A stretch of DNA of 21,734 nt from Holosporales bacterium. Its GTDB lineage: Bacteria; Pseudomonadota; Alphaproteobacteria; Paracaedibacterales; UBA11393. Under the pieces are notes generated by a model that made no database searches, had not been told where the DNA came from, and saw only the letters and a program-made list of their open reading frames with translations. The translations under genes were made by a program, and so were the position numbers. Each line of letters starts with the position of its first letter. Position 1 is the first letter of the stretch. The stretch spans positions 1 through 21,734 of the forward strand of contig DPKF01000151.1 of NCBI GenBank assembly GCA_003542655.1, in the 5' to 3' direction. Shown here in pieces: positions 7,443 to 15,600 of the stretch.

Positions 7443-7942
7443 TAAGTTGGTGTGTTGCTTATACACAGCCCATGAAAGAACGTGTTGCTTATCAGCATTT
7501 GTTAGACCAAGGGTATGAGGTTTATTTACCTCTGTTTAAAAAAAATTGTCGTCATGCGAGGAAAGTTGAAGAAAAATTGACGCCTTTGTTCCCGCGCTAT
7601 ATTTTTGTCGGCATGGACTTGGAATTTGCTAGATGGCGCAGCGTGAATGGCACGCGCGGGGTATCCCATTTATTGATGACCAATAATTTAAACCCTGCAA
7701 AAGTGCCGGCCTATACTATTGAAGCTTTACGAACCCAAGAAATTGGAGATGGCGTTGTAACTTTGGCAGCTCTTTCGACTTTTGCCAAAGGTGAAAACAT
7801 TCGCATTCTTGAAGGTATGTTTAAAGATCAGGTGGCAAGCTTTGACTCTATGGATGATCAATCGCGGGTTCACTTGTTGCTGACATTTATGGGAAGAGAA
7901 ATGAAAATGACCCTTCCTGCATATGCTGTGGAAGCAGCGTAA
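7439..7942 (+). CDS. NusG/RfaH-like specialised transcription elongation factor
   Basis: The 167-residue protein starts WCVAYTQPMKERVAYQHLLD, the NusG N-terminal (NGN) pattern, continues GYEVYLPLF and LFPRYIFVGMDL, and ends the domain with RSVNGTRGVSHLL. The C-terminal KOW-like part is GENIRILEGMFKDQVASF. The family binds RNA polymerase and reduces pausing or termination. Paralogs such as RfaH, UpxY and LoaP act on long polysaccharide or secondary-metabolite operons. The ATG at 7439 has AAAGGTG (7427-7433) as ribosome binding site and overlaps the regulator's stop (ATGA). Position at the head of a 13-kb glycan operon strongly suggests processive antitermination of that operon. It lacks the length and acidic insertions of some housekeeping NusG proteins, and its setting argues against it being the housekeeping copy. 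Confidence 0.88.
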   Translation: MISWCVAYTQPMKERVAYQHLLDQGYEVYLPLFKKNCRHARKVEEKLTPLFPRYIFVGMDLEFARWRSVNGTRGVSHLLMTNNLNPAKVPAYTIEALRTQEIGDGVVTLAALSTFAKGENIRILEGMFKDQVASFDSMDDQSRVHLLLTFMGREMKMTLPAYAVEAA

Positions 7943-7956
7943 ATAAAAAATATTTC

Positions 7957-7972
7957 AAACGCCTAGGCGTTT
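7957..7972 (+). terminator. Palindromic hairpin after nusG paralog, possible weak terminator
   Basis: AAACGCCTAGGCGTTT is a perfect 16-bp palindrome 14 bp after the NusG-paralog stop, followed by only one further T before GAGG. It could end the rep-regulator-nusG transcript weakly, or be a pause or antitermination site read through under control of the NusG paralog. The short T-run and minimal loop make a strong intrinsic terminator unlikely. Confidence 0.35.
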
Positions 7973-7995
7973 TGAGGTTAATATAAATTTTTTTA

Positions 7996-8023
7996 GCAGT
8001 CTCGGTGATTTCACCCGGACTGC
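7996..8023 (+). promoter_or_regulatory. Long hairpin in glycan operon leader
   Basis: GCAGTC (7996-8001) pairs with GACTGC (8018-8023), followed inward by a U-G pair, a C/C mismatch and GGTG/CACC around an ATTT loop. No T-run follows on the plus strand, so it is not a terminator. A stable stem placed in front of the first export gene suggests an RNA control element for elongation or translation, perhaps a target of the NusG paralog. Confidence 0.35.
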
Positions 8024-8045
8024 GGCAGCTATGGTGAAGTGTGAT

Positions 8046-8165
8046 ATGAAAAAAAGTTGGCCAGGTATGAAAGAATCCGTCTTGGTTTCCACATCAGCGG
8101 AAGAGCTCTTAAAAATGAGTAATGCATATATTGTAGCCTCTAGAAGGGATCTTTCCGTTGAATAA
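8046..8165 (+). CDS. Possible 39-residue small ORF in the operon leader
   Basis: An open frame starts at ATG 8046 (MKKSWPGMKESVL, then STSAEELLKMSNAYIVASRR) and stops at 8163-8165. An in-frame ATG at 8031 would make it 44 residues. GGTGAAG at 8033-8039 could serve as ribosome binding site for the 8046 start. The composition is protein-like, but no family is recognised. It may be a leader peptide, a gene remnant or chance. Confidence 0.25.
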   Translation: MKKSWPGMKESVLVSTSAEELLKMSNAYIVASRRDLSVE

Positions 8166-8225
8166 AATGCACTTGAGAGGACAAAAGATCTATCGTGTTG
8201 TACTATCACAGGGCCGGGAAACAGT

Positions 8226-9980
8226 ATGAGCCAATCCTCCGTCTGTGCAACGCTTAAAAAATTAAGGGAACTTTTAAGTAAAAAAGATAAGCTTAAGTGG
8301 CTTGCTATTGTGATGTTTGCCTTAACATCTGCCGCCCTTGAAGTATGCGCTGCCGCTTTAATTGTGGTTTTTGCAGGGGCCATGACGGCGCCTGAATCAG
8401 CTATTAAATATTTAAATATACTTGGTATAACGGGTGATTTATCACCTGGTCGAATTGTTTTTTATATTGCATTATCTTTTGGCGCCCTCTATTTATTTAA
8501 AAATATTGTGGCAACAGTTGAGGTTTTTTTTCAAAATTTTTCTATTCAAAAAATGAATTATATCTTTAAAAATAAAATGCTTTATAAGTACGCGAGTATT
8601 GATTATGGATTTTTCTTAACCCGTAATTCGTCTTTTGGATATAATGTTGTGTCTAGTGACATAGAGCAGATGTTTTCAGGGGCAATGCTAGCACTTGCTA
8701 TGATCATCTCAGAATTTGCAGTCTTTGTGTCTTTATGTGCGATGATTGTTTATATGGAGCCATCTTTGGCCCTGACATTATTTATTCTGTGTGCTGCCTT
8801 CAGTTTTTGTATTTATAAATTTTTACTCCCCGCATTTTATCGTTGGGGTCAAAAATTGCAAGACACGGGTATGAAATCGACAGAAAAACTTATGCAGTTT
8901 TTTCACGGTTTTAAAGAAATTATTTTATTTGGTAAAAGAGATTCTTTTATTCATGCTTATAAAGTTCAGGCGAAAGAAAAAGCAACCGTTCACGCTATTC
9001 AAACAGCAACGAATAATACGCCACGTATTGTGATAGAAGTTTTATTTGTTGGGCTGTTTGTTTTTGCAATCGCTTATATGGGGCTAAAACATAATAATCC
9101 ACAAGAAATGATCGGTATTATGGGCGGGTATTTATATCTTGGATTTCGTGTGATGCCCGGTTTGAACCGTATTATCAATCAAGTTAATAACTTTAAAATG
9201 ATGACACCTTATATTGAGCGCGTGCATCATGAATATTTTCACACAACTGCCGGCACCCCTTTAAAAGAAGAAAAAGATTTTCATTTTAATCAAAAAATAT
9301 CGTTTCATGATGTTTCTTTTCAGTATTTAAATACGGATAAAAATGCCTTATCAAATGTAAGTTTTGATCTTCAAAAAGGAGAGTCTATCGGAATTGTTGG
9401 TGAAACAGGGTCTGGAAAATCAACACTTGTTGACTTAATTTTAGGGCTTTTAAAACCAACGTCAGGGCATATTTTAGTTGATGATTCTTTTAGCGTTTCC
9501 TCTTTTCAGTGGCATCAAAAAATTGGCTACGTACCGCAAAGTATTTATTTAATTGATGATACGATAGAGGCCAATATTGCTTTTGGCGCGGCAACCGTAG
9601 ATGCTGAAAAACTTCAAAAAGCTATTCACACAGCGCAATTATCAAAATTAATAGAGGGTCTACCAAAGGGCGCAAAAACAGTTGTTGGGGAACGTGGGGT
9701 TCGCCTATCTGGCGGCGAACGTCAACGGATTGCAATTGCGAGAGCTTTATATGCTAGCCCAGAAGTGCTAATCTTTGACGAAGCAACATCAGCACTTGAT
9801 ACCAATACGGAATCAAATCTGATGGAAACAATAAATGAAATTTCAAAGGATTATACAGTTATTATGATTGCACACAGACTTTCCACACTTAAAGATTGTA
9901 ATCGTATTGTGAAAATGGTTGGAGGTCGAATTGAAGAAGTGACGGATTATAAAAAACAAACAATAAGTTCAAAGTTGTAG
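8226..9980 (+). CDS. ABC transporter (permease-ATPase half transporter), PglK-like glycan flippase
   Basis: This is a 584-residue half transporter with the membrane domain first. Hydrophobic helices lie at about 26-50, 77-98, 153-175, 180-203 and 268-286. The ATPase domain spans about 357-575: Walker A GETGSGKST (392-400), Q-loop Q438 (GYVPQ), signature LSGGE (494-498), Walker B VLIFDE (514-519) and H-loop H550. The segment GGYLYLGFRVMPGLNRIINQ just before the ATPase resembles PglK-type flippases that move lipid-linked oligosaccharides across the inner membrane. As first gene of the operon it is the best candidate for translocating the glycan; no Wzx-type flippase lies in the window. It would act as a homodimer. 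MsbA-like lipid export is the main alternative. No strong ribosome binding site is visible at the chosen ATG. Confidence 0.88.
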   Translation: MSQSSVCATLKKLRELLSKKDKLKWLAIVMFALTSAALEVCAAALIVVFAGAMTAPESAIKYLNILGITGDLSPGRIVFYIALSFGALYLFKNIVATVEVFFQNFSIQKMNYIFKNKMLYKYASIDYGFFLTRNSSFGYNVVSSDIEQMFSGAMLALAMIISEFAVFVSLCAMIVYMEPSLALTLFILCAAFSFCIYKFLLPAFYRWGQKLQDTGMKSTEKLMQFFHGFKEIILFGKRDSFIHAYKVQAKEKATVHAIQTATNNTPRIVIEVLFVGLFVFAIAYMGLKHNNPQEMIGIMGGYLYLGFRVMPGLNRIINQVNNFKMMTPYIERVHHEYFHTTAGTPLKEEKDFHFNQKISFHDVSFQYLNTDKNALSNVSFDLQKGESIGIVGETGSGKSTLVDLILGLLKPTSGHILVDDSFSVSSFQWHQKIGYVPQSIYLIDDTIEANIAFGAATVDAEKLQKAIHTAQLSKLIEGLPKGAKTVVGERGVRLSGGERQRIAIARALYASPEVLIFDEATSALDTNTESNLMETINEISKDYTVIMIAHRLSTLKDCNRIVKMVGGRIEEVTDYKKQTISSKL

Positions 9981-9990
9981 AGCGATTGTA

Positions 9991-10956
9991 ATGAATTTTT
10001 CTATTGTAAATATTCAAGACATTAAAAAACAAGATTGGGATTCTTTTGCGTATAATCATCCTTCATCTTTTTTATGGCACACATATGATTTCATCATGGG
10101 GAAAAATACATGGATAAACCATTCTAATGAAAGCTTTGCTGTTCTTGATAAGGAGGATAAAATTGTTGGAATTTTTCCTCTTTGCAAAATTGAATTTAAA
10201 CAATACCGCTTTTTTCAACGATCATACTTAGATAATATTGGCGGATGGCTATGTAAAGAAGATGCTTCTGTTTATACAAGCATTCTTTTGGAAGAATACA
10301 GAAGACGATTAAATAGTGAAAAACAGAAATTTGCTAATATAAATTTTGCAACAGCCTCCATTTTTTACAAAGAGGACCCATTTTTTTCGCAGGGGCTTCC
10401 AAGCCATACAGCACGTATTAGTGTTTTGGATCTTTCATTAGGGATGGATGTTATTTGGTCTAATATAAGAAAAGGTCACAAATCTGATATTCGAAAAGCA
10501 CAGCGGTCCGGAATAACTTTTAAAAAGGCAAGTTCAGAAGATTTAGATATCTACTATACAATGCATCAATATATATGTAAAAAGTCGTCTATAGTTCCTC
10601 ACAACAAAGAATATTTTGAATATATTTTTAATGTTGCAATACCGAATAATCAGGCATTTATTGGGATTGCATATCATGAAGGACGTCCTATTGCTGCGGT
10701 GAATTATGGTATTTATAAAGATAAAGCTGTGTATTGGACGGCAGCATCTGATGAGGCTGCCTATAAATTAGGTGCGAATCATTTTTTACATTGGCAGATG
10801 ATCCAAGATCTTTATAGCCGTGGTATTACCTGCTTAGATATGGGGGAAGTTTTTTTTAACCATTCGTCATCTAAGATTCAAGGAATAGTGAATTTTAAAA
10901 AGGGATTTGGTGGAAATTTATTTCCATGTTTTAAATCTAAACTGAAGGAAAAATAA
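9991..10956 (+). CDS. FemAB-like / GNAT-fold acyltransferase
   Basis: This 321-residue protein resembles the FemAB group of the acetyltransferase superfamily. The N-terminal half has the pattern WDSFAYNHPSSFLWH and FAVLDKEDKIVGIFPLC. The hallmark stretch IWSNIRKGHKSDIRKAQRSG (about 155-174) and the second-half strands AFIGIAYHEGRPIAAVNYG and AVYWTAASDEAAYKLGANH follow. Family members transfer amino acids from tRNA, or acyl groups, to amino groups on peptidoglycan precursors or sugars, and often occur in exopolysaccharide loci. Here it would decorate an amino sugar of the glycan, consistent with the epimerase and deacetylase in the same operon. It starts 10 bp after the transporter stop. The exact donor and acceptor cannot be read from sequence. 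Confidence 0.8.
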   Translation: MNFSIVNIQDIKKQDWDSFAYNHPSSFLWHTYDFIMGKNTWINHSNESFAVLDKEDKIVGIFPLCKIEFKQYRFFQRSYLDNIGGWLCKEDASVYTSILLEEYRRRLNSEKQKFANINFATASIFYKEDPFFSQGLPSHTARISVLDLSLGMDVIWSNIRKGHKSDIRKAQRSGITFKKASSEDLDIYYTMHQYICKKSSIVPHNKEYFEYIFNVAIPNNQAFIGIAYHEGRPIAAVNYGIYKDKAVYWTAASDEAAYKLGANHFLHWQMIQDLYSRGITCLDMGEVFFNHSSSKIQGIVNFKKGFGGNLFPCFKSKLKEK

Positions 10957-10961
10957 AGAAT

Positions 10962-11729
10962 ATGGCACCCAACACTATTTCAACAAAAATTTATACCTCT
11001 GATCTAATCCACAACTCTCTCATTCATTCTTATGGGTTTGATGTATCAGCTCATTATTCTTCACGTCTTAAGCTTGCCATCCTTTTAAAATACATCCAAA
11101 AAAATTTTAAAGTTTTAGATGCGGGGTGTGCCAATGGATTATTTAGTTTTGCCATAAGCACTTCATGCAAGGAGGTGCGTGGCATAGATATAAACGAGCA
11201 GTTTCTAAGCATCGCTCAAGAAAAAGCTCAAGAAAAACGGAAAGATAACCTCCAGTTTATCTTTGGAGATGTGGAAAATATCCCTTTTAAAGAAGAGGAG
11301 TTTGATTGCGTATTTTCTTATTCTTGCCTTGTTCTTGTGGAAGATGTGCACAAGGCTCTCAAAGAATGTATGCGTGTTGTAAAAAAAAATGGATATCTGA
11401 TATTGGATATAACAGGAAAACATAACTTGTCCCAAAATTTTTGGAAGAATTATTATATTAATAAGGGACATCATAGTTTTAATGTTTTTTCTTATGATGA
11501 TATAAAAATTTTTTGCCGTTTAAATCAAATAAGAATTCTTGAAACGTATGGTTTAGGCCTTTTGGATCAATGGAAATATTTTCCCTTTATTTCGCGATTT
11601 ACAAGCAAGCTCACATGGGTGGATAAGATTTTGCATGCCAACTCCTTTAACTTGGATTATGCAGCATCGAATCTACCTTTTTTCAAAAACTTTGCAAACA
11701 GATGGTATATTGTATGTCAAAAAATCTAA
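10962..11729 (+). CDS. Class I SAM-dependent methyltransferase
   Basis: This 255-residue protein has the SAM-binding glycine loop VLDAGCANG at 51-59, acidic residue in RGIDIN for the ribose, GDVENIPF as motif II and EEFDCVFSYSCLVLV before the motif III helix. The 11/12-type methyltransferase fold is clear. Sugar, lipid and quinone methyltransferases share this fold; the operon context points to a glycan or glycolipid substrate. The gene follows the FemAB-like gene by 5 bp, with GAAGGA in the previous gene's tail as likely ribosome binding site. Its 3' end overlaps the next gene slightly. Confidence 0.85.
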   Translation: MAPNTISTKIYTSDLIHNSLIHSYGFDVSAHYSSRLKLAILLKYIQKNFKVLDAGCANGLFSFAISTSCKEVRGIDINEQFLSIAQEKAQEKRKDNLQFIFGDVENIPFKEEEFDCVFSYSCLVLVEDVHKALKECMRVVKKNGYLILDITGKHNLSQNFWKNYYINKGHHSFNVFSYDDIKIFCRLNQIRILETYGLGLLDQWKYFPFISRFTSKLTWVDKILHANSFNLDYAASNLPFFKNFANRWYIVCQKI

Positions 11730-12562
11730 ATACTTATCCTGAATCCTCTCCTTTTTCTTATGCAGATTATGAAAAAGGAATGCGTAAATTTGAAGGAATA
11801 TCTCTTCTAGTACATGATTACAAACGAATTCAATCTCACATTGATCATGCCAAAATAGAGGGAAAAAAAGAATGGTATGAGGCCTCGCAAGAAGATATTT
11901 GGACTGGCCCTTATCGCCATCATTTGTTAAAGAGAAAACAGTATGTAGAATCTGTTCTTGCCCATTATGGCACTGAACAAACTATTCACACGCTTTTGGA
12001 TTTAGGATGTGGTGATGGAGCAAACTTTTCTTGGCTTAAGCCCCATACAAAAAATCTTTATGGATCAGACTATAATATCACACGTTTACTAAGAGCGCAG
12101 CGAAGAAACATAGCACAGGAGGTTGTTCTTGCGGATGTGACCGATTACGGAGCAAAAGATGAGGCCTTTGATGTTATCTTTTTTAATCATGTTCTAGAAC
12201 ATATTCCAGAAGATGAGCGTGCTTTACATGAAGTTTTTCGCATTTTGAAGAAAGGAGGTATATGTATCCTTGGTGTTCCCAATGAAGGTGCTTTTTGGTG
12301 GCAACTTGCTTATAAAATGCAACCAGAATCTCTCAGAACAACTGACCATGTGCATTTTTACACTATCAAAAACTTATCTGAAAAAATAAAAAAAACGGGA
12401 TTTATCATCCATGAAATAAAATCTTTAGGATGGGGAATTCCTCATTGGACATTGGATTCTATGTGCCGAGGATATAAAGTCATCGATGATCTTTTTGAGC
12501 TGTTTGGAAAGACTTTTCTGCCAGGACAAGCGTCAAGTTTATATTTTGTGATAGGGAAATAA
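11714..12562 (+). CDS. Class I SAM-dependent methyltransferase
   Basis: The ATG at 11714 (MSKNLNTYPES) gives 282 residues; an in-frame ATG at 11702 adds four. Both overlap the previous gene's end. The SAM loop LLDLGCGDG lies at about 94-102, then LYGSDYN, VLADVTDYG, AFDVIFFNHVLEHIPEDERA and LKKGGICILGVPNEG, a textbook methyltransferase 11 pattern. The later VHFYTIKNLSEKIKKTGF is typical of small-molecule or sugar methyltransferases. It is one of five such enzymes here, and shares only motif-level similarity with its neighbours, so it is not a recent tandem duplicate. Confidence 0.85.
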   Translation: MSKNLNTYPESSPFSYADYEKGMRKFEGISLLVHDYKRIQSHIDHAKIEGKKEWYEASQEDIWTGPYRHHLLKRKQYVESVLAHYGTEQTIHTLLDLGCGDGANFSWLKPHTKNLYGSDYNITRLLRAQRRNIAQEVVLADVTDYGAKDEAFDVIFFNHVLEHIPEDERALHEVFRILKKGGICILGVPNEGAFWWQLAYKMQPESLRTTDHVHFYTIKNLSEKIKKTGFIIHEIKSLGWGIPHWTLDSMCRGYKVIDDLFELFGKTFLPGQASSLYFVIGK

Positions 12563-12565
12563 ACA

Positions 12566-13387
12566 TTGAGTAATTTAGAAAACAAGATAAAAAAACATCT
12601 TCAGCAGCAGTACAAAGGGATATTTTTACCCCCACAAATTGATAAACATATAAAAAATTATGTTGAAAATGCACAAAGCAGCTATTTAGTTCAAAAGATA
12701 TCTCCTCTGGTTGATAAAGGTGCCAAGATACTTGATATTGGATCTGGATATGGGAGTTTTGTCTTTGAGGCCATTCATCATGGTTATGATGCTTATGGCA
12801 TTGAGATTGAAAGTTTTGAGCATGAAATTTCAAAAGAACGCGCGGTAGAGGAATTAATAGATCCGAAAAGATTTGCACAAGGATCGGCCCTTTCCTTACC
12901 GTATCCTGATGAAAGTTTTGATATGGTTTCATTTTGGAATGTTCTTGAACATATTTCAGATTATAAGCAAGCCATACGCGAGGCCAAACGTGTTTTAAAA
13001 ACTAAAGGAAAGATCTTTATCATCGCACCTAACTATTGTGCATTTAGAAAAGAAGCGCATTATCATGTGCCCTGGATTCCTTTATTTCCAAAGCCTTTAG
13101 CACGCTTGTACTTAAGATTTCTTGGAAGAGAAACAACTTTTTTAGATAATTGCATTTTTTACGTCACCATATTTGGTGTAAAACGTTATTTAGTATCTCA
13201 AAATTTACATGTCTCTATAGACATCAACGAAAAGATAAGAAAAGGGTTTAACTTTCACTCTTCTTATATCAACAGAGTAGTTCAATTTTGCAGAACATAT
13301 AGATTGACCGGTTTACTAGAAAAAGCAATTTTCTTTTTTCAAACTCATCCTTTTACTAATTCAATTGATATCGTGGCAAAAAAATGA
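12566..13387 (+). CDS. Class I SAM-dependent methyltransferase
   Basis: This 273-residue protein starts at TTG (12566), 3 bp after the previous stop, with AGGGA (12553-12557) as ribosome binding site. The SAM loop ILDIGSGYG is at 55-63, the acidic ribose ligand in YGIEIE, and FDMVSFWNVLEHISDYKQAI with VLKTKGKIFIIAPNY gives the post-motif strands. The C-terminal half has a basic, hydrophobic stretch (PWIPLFPKPLARLYLRFLG) that may sit on the membrane near a lipid-linked substrate. It overlaps the next gene as ATGA. Confidence 0.84.
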   Translation: MSNLENKIKKHLQQQYKGIFLPPQIDKHIKNYVENAQSSYLVQKISPLVDKGAKILDIGSGYGSFVFEAIHHGYDAYGIEIESFEHEISKERAVEELIDPKRFAQGSALSLPYPDESFDMVSFWNVLEHISDYKQAIREAKRVLKTKGKIFIIAPNYCAFRKEAHYHVPWIPLFPKPLARLYLRFLGRETTFLDNCIFYVTIFGVKRYLVSQNLHVSIDINEKIRKGFNFHSSYINRVVQFCRTYRLTGLLEKAIFFFQTHPFTNSIDIVAKK

Positions 13388-14547
13388 CCAAAAAGCTTTT
13401 GATTATTTCTTCTGACTTTATTTCAGCATGGGTAGAGAAAGGTGAAGTTGTGCCCCGATATTATAATCCAGGTAATCTTTTTGACGAAGTGCATATCATG
13501 ATGACCAATGATGATAGACCTGACCCTACATTGGTGCAGTCGATGGTTGGTGATGCAAAGCTTTTTTTATATAATTATCCAGAGCCCCCAAGATTTTTCA
13601 AAAAGACATTAGGGTGGCGTCCTTGGCTCATAAAAAAATGGTCTAATGGTGCCGTTGAGCTGGCTCGAAAAATCCATCCCGATATCGTTCGTTGCTATGG
13701 ACTGCACTTGAATGCTTTTCTTGGTGCACAAATAAAGAAAAAGTTAGGAATTCCTTTTTTGGTCAGCCTACATATCAATCCAGATGAAAATTTTAGGAAA
13801 GTAACCTCTTCTTTGAAAAAACGCTTTATTTTTTGTTGCTTAAAGTCAATAGAGGCGGTGGGTCTCAAGTGGGCAGATTTGGTTCTACCTGTTTACCAGC
13901 CTATTGTTCCTTACTTAGAAAAGCGGAAAGTCAGGAATTTTGAGGTTTGCTATAATGTCGTTAATGGAAGTAAGTTGAAAAAAAAAGATGATTACGATCA
14001 GCAGTCCGGTCTATTTAAACTGTTATGCGTAGGTAATTTGCATGAACAAAAGAATCCAGAAAACATTGTTAAAGCTTTTAAGGGGCTTAAGAATGTTTGC
14101 TTAGATATCGTTGGCAATGGACCGCTTAGAAACGGACTAATGGAGCTTGTTGCTAAGGAAGGCTTCCTAGAAAGGATTGCTTTTGTGGCCAGTATGCCGA
14201 ACGAGAAGCTCTGTGAGATTTTACCAACCTATGATGCTGTTGTTCTTCATACAGAGCACTATGAGTTTTCCAAAGTGATGATAGAGTCTGCCCTTTGTGG
14301 AGTTCCCCTTATTGTTAATAGCTTAAGAAGTGGACTCTCTGTTTCTGAGCTTGATGGTATTTGTCTTTTTGTTGAGAGTTCCCCGGAAGGATATACAGAG
14401 GGAATTACTCGTTTGATGGGAGACGCAGGGTTGCGCAAAAGATTAGGGAATGCGGCCTACAAAAAAGTTTCAACTTTATGTGGACCGCTTCGTGCCGAAG
14501 CGAAGTTTGAGAAAATCTATAGATCCTTTTTAGCGAGTGAGAGATGA
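13384..14547 (+). CDS. GT-B glycosyltransferase (family 4-like)
   Basis: The 387-residue protein has two Rossmann-like halves. The N-terminal half (LLIISSDFIS, then AVELARKIHPDIVRCYGLH) would bind the acceptor. The C-terminal half (LLCVGNLHEQKNPENIVKAF, LDIVGNGPLRNGL, RIAFVASMPNEKLCEIL) would bind a nucleotide sugar. The donor-binding stretch reads YEFSKVMIESALCGVPLIV: the second Glu of the usual EX7E motif is present, but the first position holds Tyr with a Glu one residue later, a mild deviation. It presumably adds a sugar to the lipid-linked glycan at the inner face of the membrane. It overlaps both neighbours as ATGA, so translation is coupled. Confidence 0.85.
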   Translation: MTKKLLIISSDFISAWVEKGEVVPRYYNPGNLFDEVHIMMTNDDRPDPTLVQSMVGDAKLFLYNYPEPPRFFKKTLGWRPWLIKKWSNGAVELARKIHPDIVRCYGLHLNAFLGAQIKKKLGIPFLVSLHINPDENFRKVTSSLKKRFIFCCLKSIEAVGLKWADLVLPVYQPIVPYLEKRKVRNFEVCYNVVNGSKLKKKDDYDQQSGLFKLLCVGNLHEQKNPENIVKAFKGLKNVCLDIVGNGPLRNGLMELVAKEGFLERIAFVASMPNEKLCEILPTYDAVVLHTEHYEFSKVMIESALCGVPLIVNSLRSGLSVSELDGICLFVESSPEGYTEGITRLMGDAGLRKRLGNAAYKKVSTLCGPLRAEAKFEKIYRSFLASER

Positions 14548-15596
14548 AAACCATTCACCTTATTTGTGCGGCACGTCCGAATTTTATGAAGATTGCGCCA
14601 CTTTATCATGCACTTAAAAAGGAATCTTGGTGCGTTCCTGAAATTGTACATACGGGGCAGCACTATGATTACCAAATGTCTCAGGCGTTTTTTGATGATT
14701 TTGGATTACCGTCTGCTAACCATTATCTTGGGGTTGGAAGTGGAACGCACGCTGAGCAAACAGCACAAACGATGATTGCTTATGAAAAACTATGTTTAGA
14801 AAAAAGAAAACCCGATCTTGTCGTTGTTGTTGGCGATGTGAATGCTACATTGGCTTGCTCTATTGCAGCTAAGAAGATTCATCTTCCTGTTGCACATCTA
14901 GAGGCAGGCCTTCGAAGTTTTGATCGTACCATGCCAGAGGAGATCAATCGTCTTGTGACAGATTCAATCTCAGATTATTTTTGGACACCTTCAGAAGACG
15001 CAGATGATAACTTAAAGAAGGATGGGGTGCCTCCGGACCGGATTCATTTTGTTGGTAATATCATGATTGATACCTTCTGCATGATGAAGGATAAAATTAA
15101 AGAATCCAACGCTTATAAAACATTTGCACTTCACAAAAAAGAGTATTGCGTTTTAACACTGCATCGTCCTGTGAATGTGGATCAAAAAAAAACATTAGAA
15201 AATATTATATGCAAAATTTCACATATTGACAGTCCTGTTATTTTTCCAGTCCACCCACGAACACGTAAAAATATTGAACAGATACAACCATTACCTCAAA
15301 ATCTGATATTATGTGAACCATTAGGATATGTAGATTTCATGAACTTAATTTCAAATTCAGCGTATGTAATTTCGGATTCTGGAGGGATTCAAGAGGAAAC
15401 AACCTATTTGGGCATTCCATGTTTTACTTTAAGAGATACAACAGAGCGTCCCATTACTGTCACCATGGGATCAAATCAGCTTGTTTCTGTTGATAACCTT
15501 TTGGATGCTGTGAAACATCCAAAGAAAGGTGCCATCCCTCCTTTGTGGGATGGGAAAGCAGCCATAAGAATTACAAATTTATTGAAGAGGAGTTAA
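14544..15596 (+). CDS. wecB: Non-hydrolysing UDP-GlcNAc 2-epimerase
   Basis: This 350-residue enzyme interconverts UDP-GlcNAc and UDP-ManNAc, supplying ManNAc-type sugars. Family residues are in place: VVGDVNAT (Asp98), HLEAGLRS (Glu120), MPEEINR (Glu132), LTLHRPVN (His207), and the nucleotide-binding SDSGGIQEE stretch (277-285) followed by RDTTERP. The length is slightly shorter than the usual 370-380, but no motif is missing. Start ATG overlaps the previous stop (ATGA). The product implies a ManNAc or derived residue in the glycan. No UDP-ManNAc dehydrogenase (WecC) is seen in the window, so ManNAc itself, or a uronate made elsewhere, would be used. Confidence 0.93.
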   Translation: MKTIHLICAARPNFMKIAPLYHALKKESWCVPEIVHTGQHYDYQMSQAFFDDFGLPSANHYLGVGSGTHAEQTAQTMIAYEKLCLEKRKPDLVVVVGDVNATLACSIAAKKIHLPVAHLEAGLRSFDRTMPEEINRLVTDSISDYFWTPSEDADDNLKKDGVPPDRIHFVGNIMIDTFCMMKDKIKESNAYKTFALHKKEYCVLTLHRPVNVDQKKTLENIICKISHIDSPVIFPVHPRTRKNIEQIQPLPQNLILCEPLGYVDFMNLISNSAYVISDSGGIQEETTYLGIPCFTLRDTTERPITVTMGSNQLVSVDNLLDAVKHPKKGAIPPLWDGKAAIRITNLLKRS

Positions 15597-15600
15597 TGTA

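Larger units (their letters stand above)
7943..8225 (+). promoter_or_regulatory. Structured leader of the glycan operon
   Basis: This 283-bp gap separates the NusG paralog from the first export gene. It contains two hairpins (7957-7972 and 7996-8023) and a possible small ORF (8031/8046-8165). No consensus promoter was convincing and no enterobacterial ops element (GGCGGTAGCGT) was seen. Such leaders are where RfaH-type factors are recruited, so this is the likely control point for the operon. Confidence 0.45.

Noticed and set aside
7955..8383. Minus-strand 142-codon ORF
   Set aside because: It overlaps the start of the ABC transporter and has no good start or neighbour in that orientation.
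8226..9980. MsbA lipid A flippase as firm identity
   Set aside because: Fold is shared, but context and the segment before the ATPase fit PglK-like glycan flippases better; kept as an alternative only.
11205..11474. Minus-strand 89-codon ORF
   Set aside because: Lies wholly inside a methyltransferase gene on the opposite strand; hydrophobic composition reflects the AT-rich complement.
12480..12932. Minus-strand 150-codon ORF
   Set aside because: Antisense to two well-supported methyltransferase genes; a shadow frame.
14544..15596. Hydrolysing epimerase NeuC for sialic acid synthesis
   Set aside because: No sialic acid synthase or CMP-transferase nearby, and the sequence follows the WecB pattern.
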